This document shows, piece after piece, positions 36,796 to 46,595 of a DNA stretch of 64,000 nt. Made by a program: the position numbers and the translations under genes. The stretch's first letter is position 1. Every line of letters begins with the position of its first letter. Origin of the DNA: Saccharospirillum alexandrii. GTDB lineage: Bacteria > Pseudomonadota > Gammaproteobacteria > Pseudomonadales > Natronospirillaceae. The notes beneath the pieces were generated by a model, which was given only the letters and a program-made list of their open reading frames with translations, ran no database searches and was not told where the DNA came from. Where the stretch lies: the NCBI RefSeq assembly GCF_004000275.1, contig NZ_RCIP01000004.1, positions 314,700 through 378,699 on the forward strand, read 5' to 3'.

Positions 36796-38253
36796 TCAGC
36801 CGTTAAGCGCGGCTGTCTGTCGATGCAAGGCCCGGTACTGCTCAAGCTTGCCCTGGTAATAGGTCGCCCGAGACGCATCCGACAGATGCGTCTGCACAAT
36901 GGGCGGTGCCGGGCACAGCGCGCGAATGTTCTCCGGGCTGTCACCCTCAACCGCCAACTGCGCCAACCGGGCAGCGCCCAGGCCGGGCCCAACTTCACCC
37001 CCTTCGCGAAAATGCAGCGGCCGCTGCAACACATCCGCAATCAGCTGGCGCCATAACGCCGAACGTGCACCGCCACCGATCAACGAAATATCATCCAGTG
37101 GCGTGCCGGCGGCTGTCAGTGCCTGTTCGCCATCGGCCATGCTGAACGCAACGCCTTCGAGAATCGCGCGGGTCATATCCACCCGGCGCGAGCGGGTGTT
37201 GAGTCCGAAAAACTGGGCGCTGAGCAGCGGGTTATTATGGGGTGTGCGTTCGCCACTGAGGTACGGCAGAAACAACACACTGGTTTCGGTGTGAGGGCTG
37301 GCTTCAACCTCTTCGAGCAGCTTGGGGACCGTTGTGTTGCTGATGTTGGCGAACCAGTCGAGGCAACTGGCGGCACTGAGCATGACCGACATCTGGTGCC
37401 AGCGGCCGGGCAGGCAATGGCAAAAGGCATGCACGGTTTGCTCGGGCGCTGCGCAATGCTGCTCGCTGACGACAAAATAAACCCCGGACGTGCCCAGTGA
37501 AATAAACCCCTGGCCGGGCTCGGTAACGCCAACGCCCACCGCACCGGCGGCGTTGTCACCGGCCCCACCGGCGACCGGAACCGGGTTCAGGCCCAGAGCC
37601 TTAGCGGCTGCTTCGGTCAATTGGCCACTGGGCTGGCTGCCCTCAATCAGATCGGGCATGTGCTGCCTACCGAGGCCGCTGATCGCCAGCAGGTCATCGT
37701 CCCAGTCGCGTTTGGCCGGGTCGAGCCAGAGCGTGCCGGCAGCGTCCGACATCTCAGAAACACAGCGGCCCGTGAGCAGCAGGCGCAGATAATCTTTTGG
37801 CAGCAGCACCTTATGAATGCGGGCAAAGGCATCCGGCTCGTGGTGCTTAACCCACAGCACCTTGGGCGCTGTAAAGCCAGGCATGGCAACATTGCCGCTG
37901 CGCTCGCGAAAATCTGGCAGGGCTGCTTCAAGCTCGGCACACTCGGCGGCACTGCGGCCATCGTTCCACAGAATGCAGGGTCGGATGACCTGATGATCGG
38001 CATCGATCAACACCGCCCCGTGCATGTGCCCCGACAAACCAATGCCCTTGATCTGTTTCAGATCCTGACGGCCTCCGAGCGTCGCCAATACCGATTGAAT
38101 AGCCTGCCACCACTGCTGTGTGTCTTGCTCACTCCACAACGGCTGAGGTGAATCTGTCGTCAGGCTCGCGCTGGCGGTATCAACTACGTGTCCGGCTGTG
38201 TCGATCAATACCGCTTTCAACCCGGAGGTGCCGAGGTCGAGTCCCAGATACAT
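36796..38253 (-). CDS. xylB: Xylulokinase
   Basis: XylB phosphorylates D-xylulose to xylulose 5-phosphate. The 485-residue FGGY kinase has LGLDLGTSGLKAVLID at the N-terminus, GLSGHMHGAVLID, catalytic Asp in VAGGAGDNAAGAVGVG and the C-terminal SLIGGGARSALWRQLIADVL, all typical of XylB rather than glycerol kinase. No xylA, xylose transporter or regulator is adjacent, so it may serve another pentose or polyol route. Confidence 0.92.
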   Translation of the reverse strand: MYLGLDLGTSGLKAVLIDTAGHVVDTASASLTTDSPQPLWSEQDTQQWWQAIQSVLATLGGRQDLKQIKGIGLSGHMHGAVLIDADHQVIRPCILWNDGRSAAECAELEAALPDFRERSGNVAMPGFTAPKVLWVKHHEPDAFARIHKVLLPKDYLRLLLTGRCVSEMSDAAGTLWLDPAKRDWDDDLLAISGLGRQHMPDLIEGSQPSGQLTEAAAKALGLNPVPVAGGAGDNAAGAVGVGVTEPGQGFISLGTSGVYFVVSEQHCAAPEQTVHAFCHCLPGRWHQMSVMLSAASCLDWFANISNTTVPKLLEEVEASPHTETSVLFLPYLSGERTPHNNPLLSAQFFGLNTRSRRVDMTRAILEGVAFSMADGEQALTAAGTPLDDISLIGGGARSALWRQLIADVLQRPLHFREGGEVGPGLGAARLAQLAVEGDSPENIRALCPAPPIVQTHLSDASRATYYQGKLEQYRALHRQTAALNG

Positions 38254-38398
38254 AGGGTGCTCCTGTAATTATTTTATTAGTCAAAATATAATGCCGGGGT
38301 GGCCGGTTAGCGTCAAATGTTCATTGCGGTGGAGTGGTCAGGTACATTTTTCCGACCGGATGCCAATTTTACTTTTTATGGATAATCGCGACAGGCTA
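38254..38398. other. xylB upstream region
   Basis: About 145 bases, A+T-rich near xylB (ATTTTATTAGTCAAAATA at 38270-38287), likely holding the leftward xylB promoter. No operator is assigned. Confidence 0.35.
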
Positions 38399-38582
38399 GC
38401 GCCGGGTGGCAGGGTTGTTCCTGCGGGGGTATCTGAGGCATGGACTAAAACGCCTGGAGCGTTTTAGCATGAGCGTAGCGAGCCCGAAGGGTGAATTCCA
38501 GGGATGGGATTCATATCCCGAAGTTAAGCCAACATGGAAGTTTTCACGGCGCCCCCGCGGGAACAACCCTGCCATCCGGCGC
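38399..38582. repeat. Long intergenic hairpin element D (second type)
   Basis: Outer arms at 38399-38429 and 38552-38582 pair over 31 bp with 29 matches. A perfect inner hairpin CTAAAACGC-CTGGA-GCGTTTTAG spans 38445-38467. The core differs from copies A-C and contains GCATGAGCGTAGCGAGCCCG. Architecture is alike: long outer stem, small inner hairpin, single-stranded core. Confidence 0.8.
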
Positions 38583-38624
38583 GGGTTTTAGGCGATAAAG
38601 CCTCATAAGACTCCGAAGCTTGGG

Positions 38625-38909
38625 TTACAGCCAACTGGCTTCCAGGCGCAGGCTCTGGCCTTCGAGGTTGGCTTCCATCCAGTCCTCCAGATGGCGGGCT
38701 TCGGTTTCTACCTGGCCCCGGTCGATGCCCAGAATCACCAGGGTGGCTTCACCGCGATCGACTTCGGACCAGGGGGCCAGCGTCAGGGCTACATTGACCT
38801 GGTCGCGACAATAACGTTTTAGGGGGCCGAAAGCGCGCGACAGGTCGGCGGTGTTATTCACACCGGGGACATAACGCTCAATTTCGATCAGCCGAATGTG
38901 CAACGTCAT
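38625..38909 (-). CDS. Small hypothetical protein, DUF503-like
   Basis: The 94-residue cytoplasmic protein starts MTLHIRLIEIERYVPGVNN. Its later part, YCRDQVNVALTLAPWSEVDRGEATLVILG followed by a helix, resembles the beta-alpha-beta layout of the DUF503/YlxP family, but I am not certain. An AGGAGG site precedes the ATG. It stands alone between repeat D and the DUF3461 gene (divergent). Confidence 0.65.
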   Translation of the reverse strand: MTLHIRLIEIERYVPGVNNTADLSRAFGPLKRYCRDQVNVALTLAPWSEVDRGEATLVILGIDRGQVETEARHLEDWMEANLEGQSLRLEASWL

Positions 38910-39135
38910 GGTTCAGGTTCCTCCTGGTTAATCGGTTTGGAAAGGGGGTGCCGGCCTCAGTGATTTGCTACTGTGACGTGTCAAACGCTGTACACGCCGC
39001 GCTACAGGTCACCCCGTGTCGGGGGCTACAAAACTGCGACAGAGTGTTGATACCTGCAGTGAATGTTCTAATCTGACGGTATCATCGTTATTTCACACCG
39101 CCCACGAACGCATTTGTTCCCGTAAAGGATTGTCC

Positions 39136-39513
39136 ATGTTTGAAAACCTGAAAGCCATTGGCGTTACCGACACCGACCGAATCGAAAAATACACCCTGCG
39201 CACCGAAGGTCGGTTCGATATCTTGAAGATTTATTACAAGCGTGACAAAGGCGAGATGTTCGCGCGCAGTGAAAAATTCAAATACCCGCGCCAGATGAAG
39301 CGCGTCAAAGTCGACAGTGGCACGCAAAAATACGCCGACACCACCGAGATTGCCCCGACACTGCGGTACGTGGTCGAGGAACTCGATGTTATCGCCAAGC
39401 GGGAAGTCAAAGAAGTGGATCTGAAGAAAAAGATCCTCAACGACCTGCATCACCTGGAAAAAGTGGTGCAAAGCAAGATCGAAGAGATCGAGGCCGATCT
39501 GAAAAAGCTGTAA
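39136..39513 (+). CDS. DUF3461 family protein
   Basis: The 125-residue protein matches the conserved gammaproteobacterial DUF3461 family closely. Motifs are MFENLKAIGVTD at the start, DILKIYYKRDKGEMFARSEKFKYPRQ, and VDLKKKILNDLHHLEKVVQSKI then EEIEADLKKL as a C-terminal coiled coil. Function unknown. The ATG at 39136 has an AAAGGA site and is the family's normal start; 40 upstream codons are open but unlike the family. Confidence 0.9.
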   Translation: MFENLKAIGVTDTDRIEKYTLRTEGRFDILKIYYKRDKGEMFARSEKFKYPRQMKRVKVDSGTQKYADTTEIAPTLRYVVEELDVIAKREVKEVDLKKKILNDLHHLEKVVQSKIEEIEADLKKL

Positions 39514-39520
39514 GGGCTCA

Positions 39521-39542
39521 GGCTCCCGAGGGAGCCGTTTTT
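39521..39542 (+). terminator. Rho-independent terminator after the DUF3461 gene
   Basis: GGCTCC-CGAG-GGAGCC stem-loop followed by GTTTTT, 7 bp after the stop codon. It overlaps the end of the convergent chemoreceptor gene. Confidence 0.85.
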
Positions 39543-41181
39543 ACACCTCGAAGCGTTTGACCAGCCGATTCAGGTTATCAGCCAGACTGGCCAGGTCCCG
39601 GCTCGACTGGCGGGTCTGGTCAGCACCGGTTGCGGTGTTGGCTGCCAGGTCGCGCAGGTTGACCAGGTTTTTGTCGACTTCCTTGGCCACCTGAGCTTGC
39701 TGCTCGGCGGCACTGGCCGATGAGGTGTTTCGGTCGTTGATGGTGTTGACCAAATCGGCAATGGCCACCAGTGCCTCGCCCGCCTCGTGGCCGGCATCCA
39801 GCGTGTGCTGCGCATCAGTATCACTGTCGCGCAACGTGCCCGCCGCCTGCTCTGAACTGGTTTCCACCGCTTGAATAATGGCCTCAATCTCGCGTGTTGA
39901 GTCGGCCGTACGGCTGGCCAGGGCGCGCACTTCATCAGCCACCACGGCAAAGCCGCGGCCTGCCTCACCGGCTCTGGCTGCTTCAATGGCCGCGTTCAGG
40001 GCCAGCAGGTTGGTCTGTTCGGCAATGGCACGAATCACGTCCAGTACCGACCCGACATCGGCCACGCGTTGCGCCAGCGTGGTCATATTGCCACTGGCGC
40101 CCTGAATCCGGCTGGCTAACTGCTCTATGGCTTGCACCGTCGATTGCACTTTCTCTCGACCAAACTGAGTGCGTTCATTGGCCTGTTGGGATTCACCGGC
40201 GGTGCCCACGGCGTTGCTGGCCACCTCTTCAATGGCGGCGGTCAGTTCGTTAACGGCCGTAGCGGCCTGCTCCAACTGATCGTTTTGTTGCTGCAATTCC
40301 TGCAGCGACTGCTCGGTGACGGCATCGAGTGTGCTTGAGGCATGGCCAAGCCGGTCGGCCGATTCAGCGATCTGGCTCAGGGTATCGCGCAGGCTATGTT
40401 GCATGGTTCTCAGCGCCTGCAATAGCAGGGAAATTTCATCTTTACCTTCTATGTTGATATCGGTTGTTAGCATACCGGCGGCGATGTCGTTGGCGACATG
40501 AATGGCCTGCTGCAACGGCCGGGAAATGCTTCTGACCAGCGACCAGGCGATCAGCGCGAGCAATACAGCAACCGCACTGATCGCCGTAATGGTTACCAGG
40601 CGCGATGCCTGGTAAGCCTGACCGGCTTCCAGTTCAGCCGTGGCGATACGCTCTTGCTGATAGTTAATCAGCGCTTGCAGATGGTCGAAGGCTTGCTCAG
40701 CCAATGGAAGCATGGTTTCAGTCCGCAGACGCAGTGCATCGGCACCACGCCAGTTGGATGCCAGTTGAATGCCGTCGTTCAACGCTTGCAAAAACTGGGT
40801 CTCGGCGGCCACGAAGGCATCGAAAATCTGCTGATTCTCATCCGCCGTGATGTTCTGCTGATACGCGGCTTTGGCCGAGTTCAGCGCGGCAACCGACTCA
40901 TCGATGGTCTGCTGCAAGGCTTCCCGTTCCGAAGCGGAACTTGAAAAAATCATTGCTGTGGCCGGTACCTGAATATCACTGAAGTACTTGAACAGCGTGT
41001 TGGCCGCGATCAGGTTGGGTAGTCGATCCTGGGCAATAACGGAAACCTGGGCATTACTTGCATCGAGCCGGTTAAGGCTGAGCGAACCCAATACGACGAA
41101 AACCAGCACGATACCGATAAAGGTAGCGGTTAGCCGCTGACGAATGGTGAAGCGTTTTAACACAGGGCAATTCCTCGGCAT
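39541..41181 (-). CDS. Methyl-accepting chemotaxis protein
   Basis: The 546-residue transmembrane receptor has a helix at about residues 13-33, a four-helix-bundle periplasmic ligand domain (35-190), a second helix near 195-215, HAMP (215-270) and a cytoplasmic signalling domain. The kinase-binding hairpin reads [20 protein letters not shown] then [15 protein letters not shown]. It signals to CheA/CheW. The ligand is unknown. It has no clear C-terminal CheR-binding pentapeptide. Confidence 0.93.
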   Translation of the reverse strand: MPRNCPVLKRFTIRQRLTATFIGIVLVFVVLGSLSLNRLDASNAQVSVIAQDRLPNLIAANTLFKYFSDIQVPATAMIFSSSASEREALQQTIDESVAALNSAKAAYQQNITADENQQIFDAFVAAETQFLQALNDGIQLASNWRGADALRLRTETMLPLAEQAFDHLQALINYQQERIATAELEAGQAYQASRLVTITAISAVAVLLALIAWSLVRSISRPLQQAIHVANDIAAGMLTTDINIEGKDEISLLLQALRTMQHSLRDTLSQIAESADRLGHASSTLDAVTEQSLQELQQQNDQLEQAATAVNELTAAIEEVASNAVGTAGESQQANERTQFGREKVQSTVQAIEQLASRIQGASGNMTTLAQRVADVGSVLDVIRAIAEQTNLLALNAAIEAARAGEAGRGFAVVADEVRALASRTADSTREIEAIIQAVETSSEQAAGTLRDSDTDAQHTLDAGHEAGEALVAIADLVNTINDRNTSSASAAEQQAQVAKEVDKNLVNLRDLAANTATGADQTRQSSRDLASLADNLNRLVKRFEV

Positions 41182-41446
41182 TCTGATGGATTGTTGTTTT
41201 GGCCCGGGAAGATCTGCCTATTTGTCAATTCTGTTTGCTACTCAAGTCTCGGAGTTGGCAACCAAGTGACTGACACGGACTCCTGGCGGCAATACACAAC
41301 AGGACTCCGAAACTCACGTTATAAGTGTAGTATCGGCGGGTTTCGTCAGCCATTGAGTTTTTAGTGTGGCTTGATGGTAGACTGCCGCCGCCCCGGCGGT
41401 CGCCGTGGCGGTTGTTCAGTTTGCCTGCCTGCGAGGAAACGCCCTG

Positions 41447-42397
41447 GTGTTGTCTCTATTGTTGTTTTCGTTACAGATTACCGGCCCGATTGCCCTGGTG
41501 GTGGTGTTGGGGGCGGCTTTTAAACGCTGGGAATGGATTAACGATGCCTTTGTGCAGAGTGGCTCCAAACTGGTGTTTAACGTGGCACTGCCCAGTTTAC
41601 TGTTCCTGAACATCGTCGGTTCCAGGCCGGAGACCATTCCCGGTGGGGGTATTATTCTGGTGGCGGCGTTGTTTACGCTGGGCTGGTTTGTTGTTTTGTC
41701 AGTACTGGCACCCTGGCTGGTGCCACACAAAGACGAACGCGGTGTCTTTGTTCAGGGCAGCTTTCGCGGCAACATGGGCATTATCGGCCTGGCCTTTGCG
41801 CTGAACGCTTTTGGCCAGGAAGCCGCCGTGCTGGCGTCAGTCTATCTCGCCTTCATTACCTTGCTCTATAACGTGCTGTCGGTGATTACACTGAGCCGCT
41901 GGTCGCCGCGTCAGGTCGTGGGCCACCCGCTGGTGTCTGCTGCCAAAGACATTGTTCGCAATCCGCTGATCATCGCCATCGCGCTGGCCGGTGCCATTGT
42001 GGTTCTGGACATTCCGGTTCCGGACTGGGTGCTCGATACCGGCGACTATTTTGCCCGCATGACCCTGCCGTTGGCGCTGATCTGCGTAGGCGCCAGTTTA
42101 AGCTGGGCCGGGTTTGTTGAGGCCGGGCGGGTAACCACCCTCACCTCCGTGTTCAAACTGGCCCTGATACCGCTCAGTGGTGTGCTGATTGCCTATGCTC
42201 TGGGCTACCGGGATGTTGAACTGGGGGTGTTCTATCTGATGGCCAGCACGCCCACCGCTGCCGCCAGCTACGTGATGGTGCGTGCAATGGGCGGCAATGC
42301 CAACCTGGCGGCCTCCATCATTGCTACGACGACCGTGGTTAGCCTGGTGACGACCAGCCTCGGGTTGGTCGTCTTGCGCGCTCTGGGCTGGGTTTAA
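41447..42397 (+). CDS. AEC family transporter (auxin efflux carrier-like)
   Basis: The 316-residue inner-membrane protein has about ten predicted helices in two halves, with FRGNMGIIGLAFALNAFG in the first half and MASTPTAAASYVMVRAMGGNANLAA near the end, both typical of the bacterial Mem_trans/AEC family. Substrates of relatives include malate and other carboxylates. I chose GTG 41447 because GAGGA lies 10 bases upstream; GTG 41405 would add 14 residues without a ribosome-binding site. It overlaps the convergent solute-binding protein gene by 4 bp. Confidence 0.85.
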   Translation: MLSLLLFSLQITGPIALVVVLGAAFKRWEWINDAFVQSGSKLVFNVALPSLLFLNIVGSRPETIPGGGIILVAALFTLGWFVVLSVLAPWLVPHKDERGVFVQGSFRGNMGIIGLAFALNAFGQEAAVLASVYLAFITLLYNVLSVITLSRWSPRQVVGHPLVSAAKDIVRNPLIIAIALAGAIVVLDIPVPDWVLDTGDYFARMTLPLALICVGASLSWAGFVEAGRVTTLTSVFKLALIPLSGVLIAYALGYRDVELGVFYLMASTPTAAASYVMVRAMGGNANLAASIIATTTVVSLVTTSLGLVVLRALGWV

Positions 42398-43128
42398 TTG
42401 GCCTGGCTTTGCACGCGTTCCAGTGACGCTTGCAGCCGGTTGACAACCTCAACCGGGGTGTCCTTGTTCATCGCCAGGTACATGTCGACCGTGCGAATCA
42501 CCCAGGCCGGTTCGATGGCAGGGTAGCCGGCTTCTTCGGCCAGGTCGTTGGCATTGACGTCGGAGGCAATCCACACATCAATCTGGCCCTGAGCCAGCCG
42601 CTGAGCATTCAGACTGTCGTTGGGCAGGGTGGAGACCTCAATGCCCTGGTCCTGCAGGAACAAAGTGGTGGCCGAGTTGGCATAACCACCCACTCTCAGC
42701 GTGCGCAGATCATCAATATCGTTCACCTCGATATCACTGCCTTCATACCGAAAGATCGTCCAGTTGTACTGGGCGATGGGGCCTACCCACTGAAAAATGT
42801 CTTCACGCTGTGGTGTTCTGGCCGTGGAAAAAATTCCATAGTACGGGCGTTCCAGAGTGCGGCCGTAGCCGACGCCCCAGTTGCGCAATCGCATGCGGTA
42901 GTCGTATCCGGCATCGGCCAGTAACGCCTTGACCACCTCGGTTGAGGTGCCGCCAATATCATCTCGCCTGTGTTCGTAGTCGCGACCACTGAGGCTGTAG
43001 TTATAGTTGCCGTAGTTCTCGGTGTAGATGTACAACTGGGTATCATCGTCTTCAGCGACGGCTGGCAAACCGATCAAGCAGAGCAAAGACAACAACAAAG
43101 ATTTAGCCAGGGTAATGCTGTTTTTCAT
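42394..43128 (-). CDS. Solitary family-3 solute-binding protein
   Basis: The 244-residue periplasmic protein has a signal peptide (LLLSLLCLIGLPAVA, cut before EDDD) and a PBPb/SBP_bac_3 domain: LRNWGVGYGRTLERPYYGIFS then EVNDIDDLRTLRVGGYANSA. Its short length and Tyr/Arg-rich start are typical of orphan binding proteins that act with sensors rather than with a transporter. It lies downstream of aapJQMP on the same strand but 285 bp away. Confidence 0.85.
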   Translation of the reverse strand: MKNSITLAKSLLLSLLCLIGLPAVAEDDDTQLYIYTENYGNYNYSLSGRDYEHRRDDIGGTSTEVVKALLADAGYDYRMRLRNWGVGYGRTLERPYYGIFSTARTPQREDIFQWVGPIAQYNWTIFRYEGSDIEVNDIDDLRTLRVGGYANSATTLFLQDQGIEVSTLPNDSLNAQRLAQGQIDVWIASDVNANDLAEEAGYPAIEPAWVIRTVDMYLAMNKDTPVEVVNRLQASLERVQSQAN

Positions 43129-43413
43129 GGCAGTGACTCTCAGGTGATTCCAGTCAGAAAGCTGGACGTTTTTGGGTCAGGCTATCCGTCGATTGGTCAT
43201 CATGAGCGGTTCCCTGGCTCAGACTCTGCTTGGTCAAGACAGTTCCGTACAGCAAACCGTGTGCGCACAGGCGAGCGGCGGCTTGGGCGCTGCGGGAGGG
43301 TAAAAACCGTGCTTTTTTAAACACCGGGGTGGAGCAAGCGACAGGCGAGCCAGGACTGACTCGCCTGTTGTAAACATCAACCCGTTACGCTGACACCGGG
43401 TTTGTTACTTTTT
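43129..43413. other. Region between aapP and the solitary binding protein gene
   Basis: It holds a 9-bp stem-loop at 43341-43368 (ACAGGCGAG, 10-base loop, CTCGCCTGT) downstream of aapP, a candidate end-of-operon structure without a T-run. The right part should carry the promoter of the binding-protein gene. Confidence 0.5.
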
Positions 43414-44178
43414 TTAATGACCGAGAATCTGGCTGAGGAACAGCTTGGTCCGGTCGTTCTGCGGGTTGTTGAAGAACTCGTGAGGTTCGTTTTCTTCAAC
43501 AATCTGGCCGGCGTCCATAAAGATCACGCGGTCGGCGACCTGCTTGGCGAAGCCCATCTCGTGGGTTACGCACAACATAGTCATGCCTTCTTCGGCCAAC
43601 TCGATCATTACGTCCAGCACTTCCTTGATCATCTCCGGGTCGAGCGCCGAAGTGGGTTCGTCGAACAACATCACTTTCGGGTTCATGCACAGTGAGCGCG
43701 CAATCGCTACACGCTGCTGCTGACCACCGGATAGCTGCCCCGGGAATTTGTTGGCCTGCTCGGCAATTTTAACCCGCTCAAGAAACTTCATTGCCGTCGC
43801 TTCAGCTTCCCGCTTGGGTTGCTTGAGCACGAACATGGGAGCCAGCGTCAGGTTATCGAGCACGGTCAGGTGTGGGAACAGGTTAAAATGCTGGAACACC
43901 ATGCACACATCCTTGCGGATGACTTCGATGTTCTTGACGTTGTCACCCAGCTCAATGCCGTTGACGGTGATGTCGCCTTCCTGGTGTTCTTCCAGGCGAT
44001 TCAGACAACGAATCAGCGTTGACTTACCGGAACCGGAAGGCCCGCAGATAACGATGCGCTCGCCCTGTTTTACGTCCAGATCGATGTCGGTTAGTACGTG
44101 AAAGTCACCGTACCATTTGTTCATTTTCTTGACCTGAATAACAGATTCACGGTCGGCCAGTCGGCTTTGTTCAGTCAT
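43414..44178 (-). CDS. aapP: Polar/general L-amino-acid ABC transporter ATP-binding protein
   Basis: The 254-residue ATPase has Walker [10 protein letters not shown], signature [15 protein letters not shown] and Walker [16 protein letters not shown], with the polar amino-acid-type sequence [22 protein letters not shown]. It powers import by AapQM with the binding protein AapJ. It is the last gene of the aap operon, 11 bp after aapM. Confidence 0.95.
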   Translation of the reverse strand: MTEQSRLADRESVIQVKKMNKWYGDFHVLTDIDLDVKQGERIVICGPSGSGKSTLIRCLNRLEEHQEGDITVNGIELGDNVKNIEVIRKDVCMVFQHFNLFPHLTVLDNLTLAPMFVLKQPKREAEATAMKFLERVKIAEQANKFPGQLSGGQQQRVAIARSLCMNPKVMLFDEPTSALDPEMIKEVLDVMIELAEEGMTMLCVTHEMGFAKQVADRVIFMDAGQIVEENEPHEFFNNPQNDRTKLFLSQILGH

Positions 44179-44189
44179 AGTCTGGACTC

Positions 44190-45281
44190 CTAGTGTGAGG
44201 TGCTCTTCTTCAGGTCATTGTCGAGGTACGCGCTGTATCGCGACATAAAGAAGCAGAAGCAGAAGTAAATAAGGGCAATGAATACATAGGCCTCAATAAA
44301 TTGCTGGCGCCACATGGGGTCGTTGACGGCTGCGCGGGTTGCTGCCAGTAGATCAAACAGGCCGATAATGACCACCAAAGAGGTATCCTTGAACAGCGAA
44401 ATAAAGGTACTCATGGTTGGCGGGATCACCAGACGCAACGCCTGCGGCAAAATGATCTTGAACGTTTTTTGCCAGTAATTCAGGCCCAGAGAATCAGCGG
44501 CTTCATACTGACCTTTGGGAATGGCCTGCATGCCTCCCCGAAAGACCTCGGCAAGATAGGCAGCCTGGAAAATAATGATGCCGATCTGTGCCCGAAGCAG
44601 CACGTCAATGCTCACACCCTCTGGCAAGAACAGGGGAAACATGACCGATGCCATGAACAGCACAGAAATCAGAGGCACGCCGCGGAACACTTCGATGACC
44701 ACGATGCACACTACCTTAATCAGTGGCATCTCGGAGCGACGTCCCAGGGCCAGCAACAAGGCCAGTGGCGCAGCGAAGGCGATACCAACGACTGCCAGAA
44801 CCAGTGTCAGGGTCAAACCACCCCATTGGGCAGTACGCACCGGTGACAGACCCAGTACCCCGCCCCGCAGGACAAAATAGACTGCGATGAACCCGACAAT
44901 CCAGGCAACAGCCAACCAGGGTGACCAGAAGCGGCGGTTCATGCTCAGCAACATACCCGATGTCAGCATGACCATCGCCAACAATGGGCGCCAGTGCTGG
45001 TCGGCCGGGAAGGTGCCGAACAACAGGAAACGCCACATGTCGTGAACGTAGGCCCAGCAGGCTCCCGTAGCGGCTTCACAGGCCTCTTTGGCTGCACCAA
45101 AGCTGGCATTGAGGACTGCCCACGAAACAATAACGTCGAGTACGTTCCAGATAATGTAGACGCACAGCAGAGTAATGACCGTATTGATCGGTGACGAGAA
45201 AAGATTGTCTCTCATCCAGCGCAGACTGCGGTTCAGAACGGGTCCGCTGATGGGCCGGGCTCGGTTGGTATTCTCGGTCAT
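44190..45281 (-). CDS. aapM: General L-amino-acid ABC transporter permease AapM
   Basis: The 363-residue permease has an extended N-terminal region with extra helices before the HisM-type core, as in rhizobial AapM. The EAA-loop segment reads [23 protein letters not shown] then [14 protein letters not shown]. It forms the membrane channel with AapQ. The start lies 1 bp after the aapQ stop region, consistent with tight coupling. Confidence 0.94.
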   Translation of the reverse strand: MTENTNRARPISGPVLNRSLRWMRDNLFSSPINTVITLLCVYIIWNVLDVIVSWAVLNASFGAAKEACEAATGACWAYVHDMWRFLLFGTFPADQHWRPLLAMVMLTSGMLLSMNRRFWSPWLAVAWIVGFIAVYFVLRGGVLGLSPVRTAQWGGLTLTLVLAVVGIAFAAPLALLLALGRRSEMPLIKVVCIVVIEVFRGVPLISVLFMASVMFPLFLPEGVSIDVLLRAQIGIIIFQAAYLAEVFRGGMQAIPKGQYEAADSLGLNYWQKTFKIILPQALRLVIPPTMSTFISLFKDTSLVVIIGLFDLLAATRAAVNDPMWRQQFIEAYVFIALIYFCFCFFMSRYSAYLDNDLKKSTSH

Positions 45282-45282
45282 A

Positions 45283-46488
45283 TCAACGCTCCACCAGCGA
45301 CATGCGCTTGTTGTACCAGTTCATAAAGAAGGAGACCAGCAAGCTGATGCTGAGGTAGACCGTCATGAAAATGGCGACCCCCTCAACGGCCTGACCCGTC
45401 TGGTTCATGGTGGTGTTCGAGACGGACACCAGATCAGGGTAGCCAATGGCAACGGCCAACGAACTGTTCTTGGTCAGGTTCAGGTATTGGTTGGTCAGTG
45501 GCGGAATGATGACGCGCAGTGCCTGCGGCAGCACGATCAATCGCATGATCCAGGTAGAGCGTAACCCCAGAGAGGTGGCTGCTTCCGTCTGGCCATGGGG
45601 AACCGACTGGATACCGCTTCGAACCACTTCCGCAATGTAGGTTGTGGTGTAGAGCGTCAGACCCAGTAGCAAGGCGGTAAACTCAGGGCTCATGCGTGCG
45701 CCACCCTGGAAGTTGAACCCTTGAATCGCAGGGACATTCATCTCGGTGGGAGCGCCGAATACCAACCAAACCAGGAAGGGAACCGCGACAACGATGCCCA
45801 GACCGACACTCAGGTGCGGGAATATGTGGCCAGTCGCTTCCAGGCGTTTCAAGCTCCATTTGCGCAAGATGATCGCGCCGATGATGCCGACGATGAATCC
45901 AGCACCCACCCAGGTCCAGGCCGGGTGGTCGGCCATCACGGGAATATAAAGCCCCCGGTTAGACAGATAGACCCCTTCGATCGGGCTAAGTGCCGAACGG
46001 ATGTTGGGCAGACCGCGGTTAATGATGGCGTACCAGAAAATTAACTGCAGCAATACTGGAATGTTCCGGAAGGTTTCAATGTAGGTAACGCCGATGAAAC
46101 GCAGCAGCCAGTTTTTTGAAACCGTGGCAATACCGATAAGCGTCCCGAGAATGGTCGCGAGAATGATACCGATGCTGGCCACTTTAAGTGTATTGGTAAT
46201 GCCGACCAGTAAGGCTCGGCCGTAGTTACTTTCAGGCGAGTAGGCGATGACACTTTCGCTGATACCAAAGGCGGCTTCTCGTTCCAGAAAACCGAAGCCG
46301 GTGGCGATGTTTTGGCTCTCGAGGTTGGCCATGGTGTTGCCGACCAAATACCAGCCGAGCAGAAAAACTCCACCAAAAACCAGAATCTGATAGACGACAG
46401 AGCGAAATGTCTTGTCATACAAAAGAGTCAGAATCGGGTTAACGTCGTTACTTTTTGAGTGTTTGGGGCTCATACCCGACGTCTCCAA
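45283..46488 (-). CDS. aapQ: General L-amino-acid ABC transporter permease AapQ
   Basis: The 401-residue permease shows the Aap-type long periplasmic insertion between helices and the EAA loop RSGIQSVPHGQTEAATSLGL followed by MRLIVLPQALRVIIPP. A signature-like YIETFRNIPVLLQLIFWY lies in the middle. It pairs with AapM. An unusually stable stem-loop separates it from aapJ. Confidence 0.94.
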   Translation of the reverse strand: METSGMSPKHSKSNDVNPILTLLYDKTFRSVVYQILVFGGVFLLGWYLVGNTMANLESQNIATGFGFLEREAAFGISESVIAYSPESNYGRALLVGITNTLKVASIGIILATILGTLIGIATVSKNWLLRFIGVTYIETFRNIPVLLQLIFWYAIINRGLPNIRSALSPIEGVYLSNRGLYIPVMADHPAWTWVGAGFIVGIIGAIILRKWSLKRLEATGHIFPHLSVGLGIVVAVPFLVWLVFGAPTEMNVPAIQGFNFQGGARMSPEFTALLLGLTLYTTTYIAEVVRSGIQSVPHGQTEAATSLGLRSTWIMRLIVLPQALRVIIPPLTNQYLNLTKNSSLAVAIGYPDLVSVSNTTMNQTGQAVEGVAIFMTVYLSISLLVSFFMNWYNKRMSLVER

Positions 46489-46528
46489 AGGGAATGCAAA
46501 TCAGAATAATGCAATGAGCTTATAGAAA

Positions 46529-46551
46529 GCGGCCCTGTAGGACAGGGCCGC
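46529..46551 (-). terminator. Stem-loop between aapJ and aapQ
   Basis: A perfect 10-bp stem GCGGCCCTGT/ACAGGGCCGC with a 3-base loop, 45 bp after the aapJ stop, without a T-run. It probably protects the aapJ mRNA 3' end or attenuates downstream expression so that binding protein exceeds permease. Confidence 0.7.
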
Positions 46552-46595
46552 GGCGTTAAACAGAGATCAGCAATATTGCATTGCCAGGCTCATGA

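Noticed and set aside
38399-38582. Insertion sequence
   Set aside because: Inverted ends are present, but the interior is only about 120 bp and encodes no transposase; at most a non-autonomous element.
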